The position numbers and the translations under genes were made by a program. This document shows, in pieces, positions 32,024 through 42,342 of a DNA stretch of 64,000 nucleotides. Source of the stretch: Aporrectodea caliginosa (lineage: Eukaryota > Annelida > Clitellata > Crassiclitellata > Lumbricidae); NCBI GenBank assembly GCA_020284085.1, contig JACEVL010000973.1:1-64000 (forward strand). The letters are read 5' to 3'. Under the pieces are notes generated by a model. That model did no database searches, was not told the origin of the DNA, and saw only the letters and a list, made by a program, of their open reading frames with translations. How positions within the stretch are numbered: position 1 is the first letter of the stretch; every line of letters starts with the position of its first letter.

Positions 32024-35000
32024 CTACTCCACCTTTCCTGCGCTAGAGAACCCAGACTTCAATCTGATCTCAATCGCTGTAATGTAATCCTGTTTCTTTT
32101 GTTTTAAGATTTCACTTGGTTTATTCTGACTATCCCAAAGTTTCTGCAGATCTATCATCTTCTTCCTAAACCGTTGCAAAACATACATTTGAAGATTGAT
32201 CTTGAATGTATCATGGAGTTTTATACGAAATCGGCCCTCAAATCTTTTAATTGTATCTGGAAATTCGCTTTTAACATCACTGACCATTCCTTCTTCGAAG
32301 TCCAATCCAATCTTAGAGAAGTCCACACATCTCCTTCCAAACACAGATTCAATCAATTGGCTTATAGCACTCATCAAATTGTTCATTTGATCTTCGCTAA
32401 GTTTATAGTTCAAATGTTGCCGGACCGTGTTCCAGGAGGATTTAAAGGCGTTTGAATTGGCTAGTTGGTCGAATGTGATTTCGTTGTCGAATTCCTTTAC
32501 AACATTTGGAAATATTCCACTATATTCTCGATTCAGAGTTTGATTTAACTTTGCCTTTAGGTTGGGCCCACCTTCCATGCCTGCTGCAATATCCTCAAGA
32601 TATTCCAAAATATTTTTTGTAATTTGTTGTTGTTCTTCTGGTGAATAAATTCCACTTGGTCTTTTCAACAACGCTTCTTTTAGTTCTTTTGTTATTATAT
32701 CTGAAAAATCAGAAAAACACCCTTGCCTGACTAATGAACCATCAAACGTCTGCCTAAGCATCTTCATTGAAATCTCATGGTGTCTGATGTTGTGTCTTTC
32801 TAGAGAACATTTAATGTCCTCTTTCCATTCGCTGTTGCTAAATTCTTCTAATAGTGCAGCATGACTGTCGTTAAACTGTTTGCAGGCTTCACACTTGCTT
32901 GGACACGAGCGCGGAATAAGGTGCATTTGTTGTTCTATATCTTCCAATAACCTTTGTCGCTGCTTCTCGTCTGCTTGCGTGTATCTCTTCTCCACTAACT
33001 GAGAGCTGATTTGTTTTGTTATATTTTTAGCAAATATTTCTCTATGATATCGGATCGCTCGATCAAGGAGCTCTTTTGCTTTGGCAATCTTCTTCTCAAA
33101 ATACAAGAAGTCCGCAATGTGCTTGACATTTTTAAAATTCAGGGCGAATTTTTCTTCTTGTATGCAGTTCCAATACCTTGCAAAATGATTAAACCACCCG
33201 TCGAATGAGGTTTTGCTTTTGGAAACTTCTGCTCGTTTTAAAATTGTTTCCAGCAAGCTAACTATGTCATCATGGTATCTTTCGGATGGTGGAGAACTTA
33301 CACTCGATCCATCTTTAAAATGACCAAAATATTGAAATAAATCGCCGAAATAAATTCTAGCAGCCAGTTCATCCAGACATTCAGCTGAGGCTGATCCTAT
33401 TTCAACATCGTTCTTGCTGATAAGATCAAATGCCTCGTTTATGGCTTCACAAAACTGGGTTTTTGCCTGATCAATTTTATATACATTACGCTCTTGTAAA
33501 TGTTGCACCATGAGAATGTCTGGTTTTATTCCTCCGACTCTTAGACGAGCCATTGCTACAATTGCTATCTGTAATATCTCTGTCATTTTTTTCATATCTT
33601 CGCCAAGAATATTCACGATTGTAAGATGGCTAATTCCCAGTGCAAATGTCGTCATTAGTCGGTCCTTCCCATTTGCTGTCGGGTCATTCGCCTTCTCAGG
33701 CGAGGACAAACCTTCCGTGTCAATGAGAATAATGGCATCAAATCCATGTGATATTCTCAGAGATAAATTCAGAAATATCATTCTCATGAAGAGACCACGA
33801 CTGCATCGTCCAACGGAAACAGCAAATCTGCATGAAAAAAGAGCATTCAACAGTGTCGATTTACCCGAGGACTGAACTCCAACTATGCTGATGACAAAGA
33901 CTACACAGTTTGGCAATTTCTTCAAAACACTATCACAAATAGCTTTAATCAAGATGAGTTGCATTTTACCTGAATCGCCATTGAGCATTTCAATAGCATG
34001 TCCATTAATGAGTAGATCAGCAAAATGATTTGGTAGATCAACTACTGATGCAAAGTTACCCAAGTTTGCAACTCCCAAACTGTTTTCATATAGGTGACCT
34101 AGTGTTCTAAAGAGATGTACTTGTCCAAAGTCCACGTTATCAAATTTATTAAATGCTGCCCCCAGTTCCTCCGTACTTTTCTTTAAATCTTCTTCCAATT
34201 CTTTGCATTCTGAAATTCCACTGTTTGTTGGTTTGTCTGGAGCCTTCAAAATGCGTCGAAACTTTTTGTTGGCTTCGCTTATTTCTGATCGCGCCGTAAT
34301 TGATTCGTTTGCTGAAATTTGAGACAGATTTGTTTCCAGATGTGCTAGGTGCTTTTTAGCATCCTTCGTGGGAAGACTCAATATATCCAAAGATAATTTA
34401 ATCAGGCGCTTCAGAGTGTTGTCCCATTTCGGAAGTTGTTTAAAATCAGCGCAACTCAAAAGCTGCTTGATGTTAAAACAACCATGTTTTCTCACAATAC
34501 TTACAATTTCTTCTGATTTCTTGCAGTGTAACGGTTCCGCATATCTTAGTGATTTATATGAATGATTAGTCTCTTGAATACTCGCAAGTGGCTCATTCAT
34601 GTTAAAATTTAAACTTTCCTGTAGTAAGCATCTCACCGTGTCCAGGATATCATCACTTGCCAACGAATCGGTTCGAATAGTATTGACATAATTCGCGTCT
34701 TCTACACATTCTTGCGGGTCAACGAGAACCTGGACAATGTGTTCACTGTTAATACATTGTCTCAATTGAGTTAACTCATGTTCACTAAAATCTGGCATCA
34801 AAAACACAATGAATGAGCAAACATATTTCTCCAAATACTTCAACGTCTCTGTATGCTGAAGGGCGTTTCCGTGAACATTTGCTAAGATCGCGACTTCTTC
34901 TCTGTTTCCTTTGTAATATTCAGACATCGTTGTTTTCCAAGTTGTATTACAGCACGTCGCTTGTGTTAACCAAACAATTTCGACCGTACCGTCTAAAGTA

Positions 35001-35737
35001 CAAGGTCGACCATATCTGCTGCCGGCTTCGCCCTCTGAAGAAAACATAAACTGTTTGCTCATCAGCTGGTTAAGTATTGTGCTTTTTCCAATTTTGTTAG
35101 TGCCGAGTCGTATCGCTGCAACCATTCTAAATGGACTTGTAAACAAATGATTTTCAACAATTTCGCCTGAACTGGATTCCCACTTTATTACAATATTATG
35201 TATGAATGGAATCGTCACAATATGCTGGTCATCCTCATGAATGTCTTGAACTATCAGAGGAATTGCCATGGGAAATTTTGACATTATCCGTAATATATCG
35301 TGTGCCACAATGCAGTCAGCGATATTAATTAGGTATGTCAAGCAATCCAATCTAGAGACTGGGTAAACTGAAATTTCATTTTTTCCCATTTTCTGAAGTG
35401 TTTTGTTGCTAGAGGCTGAAATATGACAGTCAGCTAGAACTTCCTTCTGCTTTGGCTTCCGAATAACCAAATCCGCTATATTTTGAGCTGTTAGAACGTA
35501 GCCATTCCACAACTTGATCTGCTGTATTATGTAAGGGAATGCAAGACGCCAAAAGTTGTTTGTTTCGTCTTCCTCTATGCGAGGTCTTTCAATAATCTTC
35601 TGGATTTTCGAATATACTTCATCCTTCAACATATATGTCAGTTCCGCCTTCACGAGATCCTTCATTTGCTGTCGAAAACCGTAGTAGGGAGAGTCTTGAT
35701 CGCCCGATTGGATACCTTTGAATAAACAACATAACAA
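32024..35737 (-). CDS. Very large inducible GTPase-like protein (VLIG/GVIN/URGCP family)
   Basis: A 1237-codon frame with no interruption, ending TAG at 32024. The first nucleotide-binding module has GTNKIGKST near residue 212. A longer middle region leads to the family signature GVQSSGKSTLLNALFS near residue 620 and the DTEG switch motif near 673 (LIDTEGLSSPE). Then comes a long helical, Lys/Glu-rich C-terminal half with CPSKCEAC near 945. The family comprises large dynamin-superfamily-related GTPases, known in vertebrates as interferon-induced cytosolic proteins of up to about 2400 residues; URGCP is near 930. The frame has no ATG at its start: a stop lies just before the first codon, and TTTATTCAAAG (near 35716) could be the acceptor joining it to an upstream exon. 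It looks like an intact host gene, probably with the usual one large coding exon. Confidence 0.85.
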   Translation of the reverse strand: MLCCLFKGIQSGDQDSPYYGFRQQMKDLVKAELTYMLKDEVYSKIQKIIERPRIEEDETNNFWRLAFPYIIQQIKLWNGYVLTAQNIADLVIRKPKQKEVLADCHISASSNKTLQKMGKNEISVYPVSRLDCLTYLINIADCIVAHDILRIMSKFPMAIPLIVQDIHEDDQHIVTIPFIHNIVIKWESSSGEIVENHLFTSPFRMVAAIRLGTNKIGKSTILNQLMSKQFMFSSEGEAGSRYGRPCTLDGTVEIVWLTQATCCNTTWKTTMSEYYKGNREEVAILANVHGNALQHTETLKYLEKYVCSFIVFLMPDFSEHELTQLRQCINSEHIVQVLVDPQECVEDANYVNTIRTDSLASDDILDTVRCLLQESLNFNMNEPLASIQETNHSYKSLRYAEPLHCKKSEEIVSIVRKHGCFNIKQLLSCADFKQLPKWDNTLKRLIKLSLDILSLPTKDAKKHLAHLETNLSQISANESITARSEISEANKKFRRILKAPDKPTNSGISECKELEEDLKKSTEELGAAFNKFDNVDFGQVHLFRTLGHLYENSLGVANLGNFASVVDLPNHFADLLINGHAIEMLNGDSGKMQLILIKAICDSVLKKLPNCVVFVISIVGVQSSGKSTLLNALFSCRFAVSVGRCSRGLFMRMIFLNLSLRISHGFDAIILIDTEGLSSPEKANDPTANGKDRLMTTFALGISHLTIVNILGEDMKKMTEILQIAIVAMARLRVGGIKPDILMVQHLQERNVYKIDQAKTQFCEAINEAFDLISKNDVEIGSASAECLDELAARIYFGDLFQYFGHFKDGSSVSSPPSERYHDDIVSLLETILKRAEVSKSKTSFDGWFNHFARYWNCIQEEKFALNFKNVKHIADFLYFEKKIAKAKELLDRAIRYHREIFAKNITKQISSQLVEKRYTQADEKQRQRLLEDIEQQMHLIPRSCPSKCEACKQFNDSHAALLEEFSNSEWKEDIKCSLERHNIRHHEISMKMLRQTFDGSLVRQGCFSDFSDIITKELKEALLKRPSGIYSPEEQQQITKNILEYLEDIAAGMEGGPNLKAKLNQTLNREYSGIFPNVVKEFDNEITFDQLANSNAFKSSWNTVRQHLNYKLSEDQMNNLMSAISQLIESVFGRRCVDFSKIGLDFEEGMVSDVKSEFPDTIKRFEGRFRIKLHDTFKINLQMYVLQRFRKKMIDLQKLWDSQNKPSEILKQKKQDYITAIEIRLKSGFSSAGKVE

Positions 35738-35774
35738 TCATCCACTAAGTTAATTGTTTTTGGTATATCTTATT

Positions 35775-36010
35775 TTATAAATACACAGTTGCAAAGAAAA
35801 CTGCTTTAAAATCTGTCTCAGTAGTGCAGTTAGTTTCAAAGGTCACATGGTTGAAGCACGCAGAATGTAAGTTTCTCGTCCTGTACATGTATATTACCAT
35901 AGGCGCCGACTCCACAGGGGCAACAGGGACTTTCGCCCCAGTACTCGCCAAGGTTCTGGGACGAGAGAGCCGGAAGCCCCAGTACTTTTTTGGCCATTGA
36001 AAATTCAAAA
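35775..36010. repeat. Possible dispersed repeat (TAGGCGCCGACTCC)
   Basis: Holds ATAGGCGCCGACTCCACAGG, then GCCCCAGTACTCGCC and AGCCCCAGTACTTTTTTGGCC. The paired CCCCAGTAC words suggest a mobile-element relic. No termini can be defined, and the minus frame here (77 codons) is not a credible gene. Confidence 0.3.
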
Positions 36011-36419
36011 TGCTTAATAAAACTTATTCATTTTTAGTTAAAGAACAAGGAGCGCCTCTGCGGCCTCCATATTCAGAGAAATGCCATATCCAAAGCCGCT
36101 TATAAAACGCTGTGTGACTCGGGTGTAACTTCAGCCTGCATTAGAAATTTGATATGCCTACATACCAGAGACCCTTAGAAAATGGCAGGCCGCATGTGTG
36201 ATATAATTCGTTGATGGACATGTTTCATCTGTCTGAGCGCTGTTGGGTAGAGTATCATATCGAGGGTGAATCATTCACTGTGCATGCGTTTTGTATGGGG
36301 ATGACTCGATCGGTTGCACTTGGGAACGTTTAGCTATACATCCTGACCTGTGTATTTACTTCCCTGTTAGGGAATTGTACTGTCTCTCACACCTGAACGA
36401 ACCACGGTCAGATCTGTCG

Positions 36420-37400
36420 GGTAGTTTCCCGAACAGAGAGATATGCGGTTAGTTCCGCAAGTAAAGAAACCGCGGGGAAACCGCGAATAAAGATAATGCG
36501 GCTAGTCCCGCAAGTAGATATTTACCGCGGGGAAACCGCGGTAATAAGTACAACCGACGTAAAGTACGCAAAGAAAGATTATCCGCAAGAAAACCGCGAA
36601 AGTTACTATGAACGACGCTAGATACGCAAAGAAAAATAATCCGCGGGAAAATCCGCGGGGAAACCGCGGGAGTAAGTACGAAAAGAAAGATATTCCACGG
36701 GGAAACCGCGGAAGTAACTGTGAACGACGCTAAGTACGCAACGAAAGATAATCCGCGGGGAAACCGCGGGAGAAATTTTTCGGTAAGTCCCGTCAGTAGA
36801 AAAGGTGCGGTAGACCCGCAAGTTGAAAAGAATATGCGGGGATATCCGCAATTGTTTTACGAACGGTATCAACGGGGTCACCATCTTCCCCGTACTTTAC
36901 CACACTGGTGTGCAGTATTTATCGAACGGTAACTCCGGGGCTTTCCCCGTATTTATCTGTCACCAACGGGGTCACCCTCCCCGTATTTGATCGAACCGGG
37001 CCAGCGGGGAATTTTCCCCGTATTTACTCACTCGCCGTTAACTGGTTTTCCCGTCTCTCCGCGCTCTCCGAACTTTACGCGGAAACCGGACTTTGATTTT
37101 TCACTCGCCGTTAACTGGTTTTCCCGTAACTCACGTACTCCGAACTTTACGCGGAAACGGACTTTGATTTTTCGTTACAGACCTGTCGGTATCTCCGCGT
37201 ACTTTCCGATCGACACCAACGGGGTGACACCTTCCCCGTATTTGACCTGTGAGCCTTTGTTTCTCACGATCGGTCTTTTCGCGTATTATCCGAACGGTAT
37301 CCGTGGGGAAACTTTCCCCGTAATTATCCAGACCTGTGAGCCTTTATCTCACGATCGGTCTTTCCCCGATCAGCTTCCCACGATCAAAGCTCGGGCCGGC
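36420..37400. repeat. Dense array of short GC hairpins
   Basis: Roughly twenty short inverted repeats with 4-8 bp arms, each separated by about 20-40 AT-richer bases. Examples: TGCGG-N6-CCGCA (36443), TACCGCGG-GGAAA-CCGCGGTA (36523), GCGGGG-ATAT-CCGC (36836), CGGGG-CTTT-CCCCG (about 36937), GCGGGGAATTTTCCCCG (about 37004). Arms vary but the CCGCGG/CCCCG theme persists. The ORFs across this region are by-products. Origin unknown: possible LTR, element leader or structured non-coding RNA. Confidence 0.7.
37022..37172. repeat. Tandem duplication inside the hairpin region, ~75 bp
   Basis: CACTCGCCGTTAACTGGTTT, then CCCGT, TCCGAACTTTACGCGGAAAC and GGACTTTGATTTTT occurs twice in succession, with a few substitutions. 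A looser duplication of GACCTGTGAGCCTTT...CTCACGATCGGTCTTT lies at about 37247 and 37331. Confidence 0.8.
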
Positions 37401-37699
37401 TCGCGATCAACAACGAGATGGGCCCTACCCCGTCAGATCAGCGATAGCCGGCACTGGACCGACCGCGTGAGCGGCTGTCAATCGGGAGCGCACAGATTAG
37501 TCTTGTCTTATTTTGGACGCGGTGGCGCCCGTAACTTTCCCGAACCAACGACACTAAAGAACCGTGTCGCTATGTGTAGAGCAGTGCACAACCACTCTAC
37601 TACGTGTGAAGCAGTACGAACCACCACTTCACGTTATAAGCAAAACACCGTGAGGCAGCCTATATTCATCTATCGACCATTTATACTGTAGCTCTCATC

Positions 37700-39227
37700 G
37701 CTTATAAATGCCTCCCTACACAAGTTCTTAACACGAGGTGTCTAAGCGATAGCTCCTAAGGACTAATTTAGGCGATGCCTATCTTTAGTCATCAACTATA
37801 GGACGTGGGAAGATGTACTTTTATTTAATTGCTAGATTAAAACGTTAAAGTTGCAGAAATTAAGCGACCTTATAATTTTAATTATATTTATTACAACTCG
37901 AATCGATCGCTGATTAAACGCCACCTAGCGATTCAGAGGCGCGACACCATGTATTGAAAACGTCAATATTATTAGGCTATTTATAGATCATATAGCATTC
38001 ATTCAGCCTTGTGGCCTGTCCGCCACAAAATGAGCTGTAAAAGCAAAAAACAAAAAAAAACAAAAAAAGGTCATCCGGAAAAATTGCATGATTGTAACTC
38101 GTGAGCATCGACGTCGATGATTACGAGAAAGTTGCGTCCCGACTTCCTAGTTCGAAAGGTGGCAACCCTACATATAAATGTTTAGATACGTAGGCCTACG
38201 TGTAGGCCTGCATTTAATATCCTACAATATGCTGTTATGGCGTTGAAATTATAGGCCTACTAATTTCAATAGGCCTACTACACAACAATTTTAACAACTT
38301 ATTGCACGGCTTATAGTAGAACCTATTTCAATATTTCATCATGATCCTTAATAACAGTTATGCACAATTCGTCTAAATATAAACCTGCAGTAGCTGCAAT
38401 CACGACCAATACGAAAGACAAAGGAAGAAATAAGCGAGCCACTCCCATCGAATCTTCGTCCACAAAACTGGCAGGCATATAATGTTGGATCTAAAGCCAC
38501 AATCAAATGCACACAGATCAGTTTGCGACGGAATTTTACGAAACTAACGAAGTCTGCAGCCAAGCAAAGTAGCCAACCATATTACAATTTTCGTCATATA
38601 TTGAGCAGATAACTTTGATATCATCAGGTCTGCGTCTTTGAATAATGGCAAGGCATCACATAATTTGCATGTATGATATGAATCTGTGAAAATTAATCTG
38701 GAAATGGCTTCTAGAAGCAAACAAGAAATTTATGTGGAGAAAATAAAATCTTAAGATAGCAAGTTAGAATTTGAATACACGAAAGAAAACTAATTGATCA
38801 AAGTGATAATATAGGCTATAATATATAATATATATATTATATATAGGCCTAGGCCTAAATATATCTATAGGCTATATATAAAATTAGTCTAGGATTAGGT
38901 GCACCTGTTCAGAACTGATAGTATCGTTAGGCCTAAAGATTCTTGCATACTACATCGTTCCTATAGGCTATTTTATTCAGTGCCACAATAATGATGCCGA
39001 AGAGTCTTGCCAAAGGTCTCTCTACCCAGTAGCCGTCTTAATGGAGGCAGGAACCTGCACACTCCGCGTTGCAATCGGCTACCGCCTATATTATAGACTA
39101 TAAGCTATTATATAGCCCGTTGATTGAGCAGGCGAGGTAGCCTATTGGATGGGCCTAACTGTGAGATGGCTATAGTAAATTATGAAGTCTTTCTGCGCCT
39201 CCAGATAATTGTAGGATAGACGCTATA
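37700..39227. other. No gene seen
   Basis: AT-rich sequence with many AGGCCTA words, an A-rich run at 38041-38067 and a TATATA/AGGCCTAGGCCT palindromic patch near 38815-38880. Confidence 0.5.
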
Positions 39228-39236
39228 GTGTGTGGG

Positions 39237-39531
39237 CAGTGTTTAATCTAGACGTCTCTGGGGGGGGGTAAAGTTCCCCCAGGATCGAGTTTTCCCCCAG
39301 AAAAAGTAAAGAGATGAAATTTTAGCCCCAAGAAAAATTAAAGACATGTAATTTTGTAGAATAATGTGTTGGAAAACTCTCGATACTACCTCGAAAATTC
39401 CTGGAAAATTTTTGAGATCTTGTTCTGGGAAATACTCGTTACTACCCCCGGTCGTCAACTTTTACAATAAGCTGGATACCCCCAGAACCCTCAATTCCCC
39501 CCCGACAGCAAGGGGACTAGATTAAACACTG
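39237..39531. mobile_element. MITE, family M1 copy A
   Basis: Perfect terminal inverted repeats CAGTGTTTAATCTAG / CTAGATTAAACACTG, flanked by the identical nine bases GTGTGTGGG (39228-39236 and 39532-39540). 295 bp, no ORF. The interior has runs of G and C (GGGGGGGGGTAAAGTTCCCCC, CAATTCCCCCCCGACAGCA). A second copy lies at 44787-45151. A CAG terminus suggests hAT, but a 9-bp duplication would fit Mutator-like elements better. Confidence 0.93.
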
Positions 39532-39735
39532 GTGTGTGGGACACGGGAACCGATTGGCTAGAGCGCTCGCCTTGTAACGCGGACAGTTACGCATATATGA
39601 GCCCCCTAGACCAACTGGTGTCAGCCTCCTCTGAGACTGTTACAAGTCCTTCACTCCCAAGCGATCAGCGCCATTGATAGACTGTTGGTCTCTAGATACC
39701 AGCGCCTATGCACTTTGTTGTCACAAATGTACAGG

Positions 39736-40580
39736 TAATTGTAATTGTAATTTTAATTGTAATTGTAATCGAACATTTATATAGCGCCGCTCAAAAATCA
39801 GCAGCGCTCTCGACCTGCTTTCAGTGCTTGCGTCAGGGCACAGGAATGTCTTAGGCCCCTAAGGCGTCTACGGAACTGGCAAGGTGAGATGACTATAGCA
39901 ACTCAAGGCGAAGAGACTGGGGAAGAGAGTTCCAAGCTGATAGGCCAACACGGGAAAAGCACCTAGAGTGGGCCGTAGCAGAGCGCATGCGAGGGACAAC
40001 CATAAGGCCATGAGTCGAACATCGCAAAGAGGCCCTCGCAGGTAAGGAGGAGACAAAGGTCCAAAAAGACCTCAGGTAGGATGGGGCCACCCCAACAAGG
40101 CAGTTACGCATGAGGGAAAGGATTTTGAACTGTACCCGCTGTTGTATAGGGAGCCAGTGAAGGGTATCCCGAATATAGCCTGAGGCTGAGATATGGGTAA
40201 AACTTTGGAGTGTCGCGTATAAGCCGAGCAGCTGCATTAAGAATAGACTGGAGTTTGTGAGTATTAGAGGCAGAGAGTCCAATGTATGCAGCGTTCCCAA
40301 AGTCGACCCGAGTGCAAATCAAGGCGTGGATCAAAGTAGTAATGGAATGCAGTGAAAGAGAGCTGCGAATGGAACGTAGTTGGCGCAGATGGTAGAAGCG
40401 AGATCTGGAAACCTAGTTGACCTGGTCAGTAAAAGAAAGGGAAGGAACCGAGACAATTCCCAGGTCACGAACAGAAGAGGAGAAGAGGATGTGGGGAAAT
40501 CTGAGATGAAGAGAATCAGTATCAATTTTAGTAAACAGGTAGTTTGTACTGTTTGGTGATGTTTGGATATTGCATGAGTT
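39736..40580 (-). mobile_element. 5'-truncated copy of the 3.6-kb LINE family
   Basis: On the minus strand it encodes DTDSLHLRFPHI-like text, RVDFGNAAYIGLSASN, HWLPIQQRVQFKILSLMRNC, then TFVSSLPARASLR and SAWNSLPQSLRLELL. It ends in GAGCGGCGCTATATAAATGT and a (TTACAA)n tail (39736-39769). It is very close to 6050-6831, with stops and shifts near 40080-40420. Its LPARASLR junction is in frame, which shows that the ORF at 3569 has lost frame there. Confidence 0.88.
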
Positions 40581-40620
40581 ACGCATTGCTGTGGGTAAAC
40601 CAAGTAATGGACGCGTTATT

Positions 40621-40850
40621 GTATCTGTATCTGTGCGCTGTGCTCAGTCGTTTGTGTCGTTTCGTTCTCGGCTGAAAACTTACCTCTTTCAAATTGCTAA
40701 TCCACCTTAGGCTGCCTCTCTGTCTCTTACGGACTGATCTTCTGGATGTTGACCTGATTACGAATTGTTTTGATGCGCCATCGGTTGATGCCTTGTGCAT
40801 TAGACACCGGCGCAATAGAAGTTGCTAATTACATTACAATTACATTACAT
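40621..40850 (+). mobile_element. LINE 3' end fragment
   Basis: TTTGTGTCGTTTCGTTCTCG...CTGAAAACTTACCTCTTTC encodes FRSRLKTYLF, the C-terminal hallmark of the CR1/L2 group. It ends CATTAGACACCGGCGCAATA then a (CATTACAATTA)-type tail to 40850. It abuts the inverted LINE copy head to head. A relative lies inverted at 10735-11060. Confidence 0.65.
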
Positions 40851-41262
40851 ATTGTGTTACTTCCATAGACTTCCCTAATGTTATATGCAACGAATTAGCG
40901 TGCAACTTCAATATAATACCCGGTAGTGAATTTTCAAGTCTCCACTGCATCGTGTAGTTGTAAACTTGAGTTATGGTTTGGAAATATTATAATTTTGTAA
41001 GTCAACTGCGCACTTTGTATCAAAGTATGATGTATCAGAAAGCACACCATTTAGGTCCTGGAATGAAGTTTTCTGAAGTCTGAACCCTGGGAAATATACC
41101 TGCCATCGATGGTTTCTATAGTTAGGCCTACTTCACCACTAAGTGCATTAGTCCCCGCCGCCATCCGAAGCCGCTAAGCCCTCAAGACGAAGCCAGTCGC
41201 TAAGCTATCGACTGTTAGCGACTTAGTTCAAATTAATATTCTCTTTATTGTTTGAATTGCAG

Positions 41263-41302
41263 TCTCCGAGTGTCGGTTTTGGACGAAGGCAGCAGCAGCA
41301 AG
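41263..41302 (+). other. Candidate 40-bp microexon
   Basis: A good acceptor (TTCTCTTTATTGTTTGAATTGCAG, ending 41262) is followed after 40 bp by a donor-like CAAG|GTAGGA. The enclosed text can read SPSVGFGRRQQQQ in one frame. No neighbouring exon was found, so this rests only on the two splice-like signals. Confidence 0.2.
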
Positions 41303-41404
41303 GTAGGAGCAAAACTTGCTTATGAGGTGCGAGTCACAGTGGAATTGACTAACAGTCTAACAATCAGTCGATGTCAAAAAGTAGAGAGTGACATGGGGAA
41401 TTTC

Positions 41405-41545
41405 CCCCAGGAAAAACCGCGGTAAATCCCGCGGTAATGGGGACAACAATTGCGGTAATACCGCGGTAATGGGGACAACAATTGCGGTAATACCGCGGTA
41501 ATGGGAACAACAATTATTGCGGTAGTAATACCGCGGTAATGGGGA
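41405..41545. repeat. ~33-bp tandem repeat GCGGTAATACCGCGGTAATGGGGACAACAATT
   Basis: About four units, each containing the small palindromes GCGGTAATACCGC and CCGCGG. The last unit has an extra ATT/GTA insertion. The word is reminiscent of the 36.4-37.4 kb hairpin array, though no longer match is evident. Confidence 0.85.
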
Positions 41546-41756
41546 ATGAGCCGGCAAGAAACCCGGGTGATGTTAAGAACTTGAGAGCTGACAAGAAGAT
41601 TTTTTTCTTGAAGCCTTCTAGTCAGAAATAATCAGGACTTGGTTAGTGCAACCTGTCGATAAGATAATAACAGACTATTGCAGTCTGCAATACAAATAGA
41701 TTTTAAGCTAAAAAATGTTATGTTTTAAATTTGAATTGGTGTAAACTTTTGCGGGG

Positions 41757-41912
41757 AATGTCATGTCGTACTGCGGGGATGGGGAGAAAATCTGCGGGAT
41801 GGGGCGGGGATGGGGCGGGGATGGGGCGGGGATGGGGAGAACCCTGCGGGGATGGGGCGGGATGGGGCGGGGATGGGGAAGACTTACTGGTTGCGGGCGG
41901 GGATGGGGACGA
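41757..41912. repeat. G-rich minisatellite GGGGATGGGGC
   Basis: Repeated GCGGGGATGGG units on the plus strand with many runs of three or four G spaced by one or two bases. The density satisfies the usual pattern for intramolecular G-quadruplexes. It lies inside the MITE at 41382-41937. Confidence 0.9.
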
Positions 41913-42342
41913 GATTGTCTCACCATGTCACTCTCTAGTCAAAAGACCAGTTCTTTACTTAGGCTGCGCCAATCGTGTCCGCAACGTTGCATGAAAATAC
42001 GTTTTTCAAACGCGTGCGCCCAGTCGACTAAAAGTGAGTCGTTATAACTGCCTAACTCATCAAGTCGGTTGGTAATTCCTTAGCGACTCACTCCAGGCAC
42101 TATAATAGGGCCTACTGCATCGTGTTGGTCAGTTCACGCCAATCATCGTCGATATGACGGCGTCGTTAAATAAACGATTTTAAGTAGGCTAAGTGTTGGT
42201 CAGTCTGCGTTGTGTTAATCACACTGCATATAGTTTGTATTCAGCGAACAGAGGTTCAAGAACAGAGGTTTATTCACATTGAACTTATAATTGCCCCTTT
42301 TAGGCAAGCACTGGAAACATTTCTGTGAGGTAGTCTACTTAA

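Larger units (their letters stand above)
41382..41937. mobile_element. hAT-like MITE carrying GC minisatellites
   Basis: Terminal inverted repeat TAGAGAGTGACATGG at both ends. The flanks are GTCAAAAAG on the left and GTCAAAAGA on the right, an 8-9 bp duplication with one indel. 556 bp with no transposase. The interior holds two GC-rich tandem arrays, one on each side. Confidence 0.75.

Noticed and set aside
35775..36008. 77-codon ORF as N-terminal exon of the GTPase
   Set aside because: It overlaps a transposon-like GCGCCGACTCC repeat and has no motif expected at a GVIN N-terminus; not linked by convincing splice sites.
37520..37545. GTGGCGCCCGTAACTTTCCC as a retroviral-type primer binding site
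   Set aside because: TGGCGCCCG resembles a tRNA-Lys primer site, but no LTR end (CA) precedes it, no second LTR is visible, and no gag or pol follows.
36987..37691. 234-codon ORF
   Set aside because: It runs over the hairpin array and its duplications; the peptide repeats mirror the DNA repeats and show no known motif.
39550..39600. tRNA gene suggested by TTGGCTAGAGCGCTCGCC
   Set aside because: The A-box-like word is present but no GGTTCGAAT B-box at proper spacing and no closing acceptor stem. At most a SINE relic.
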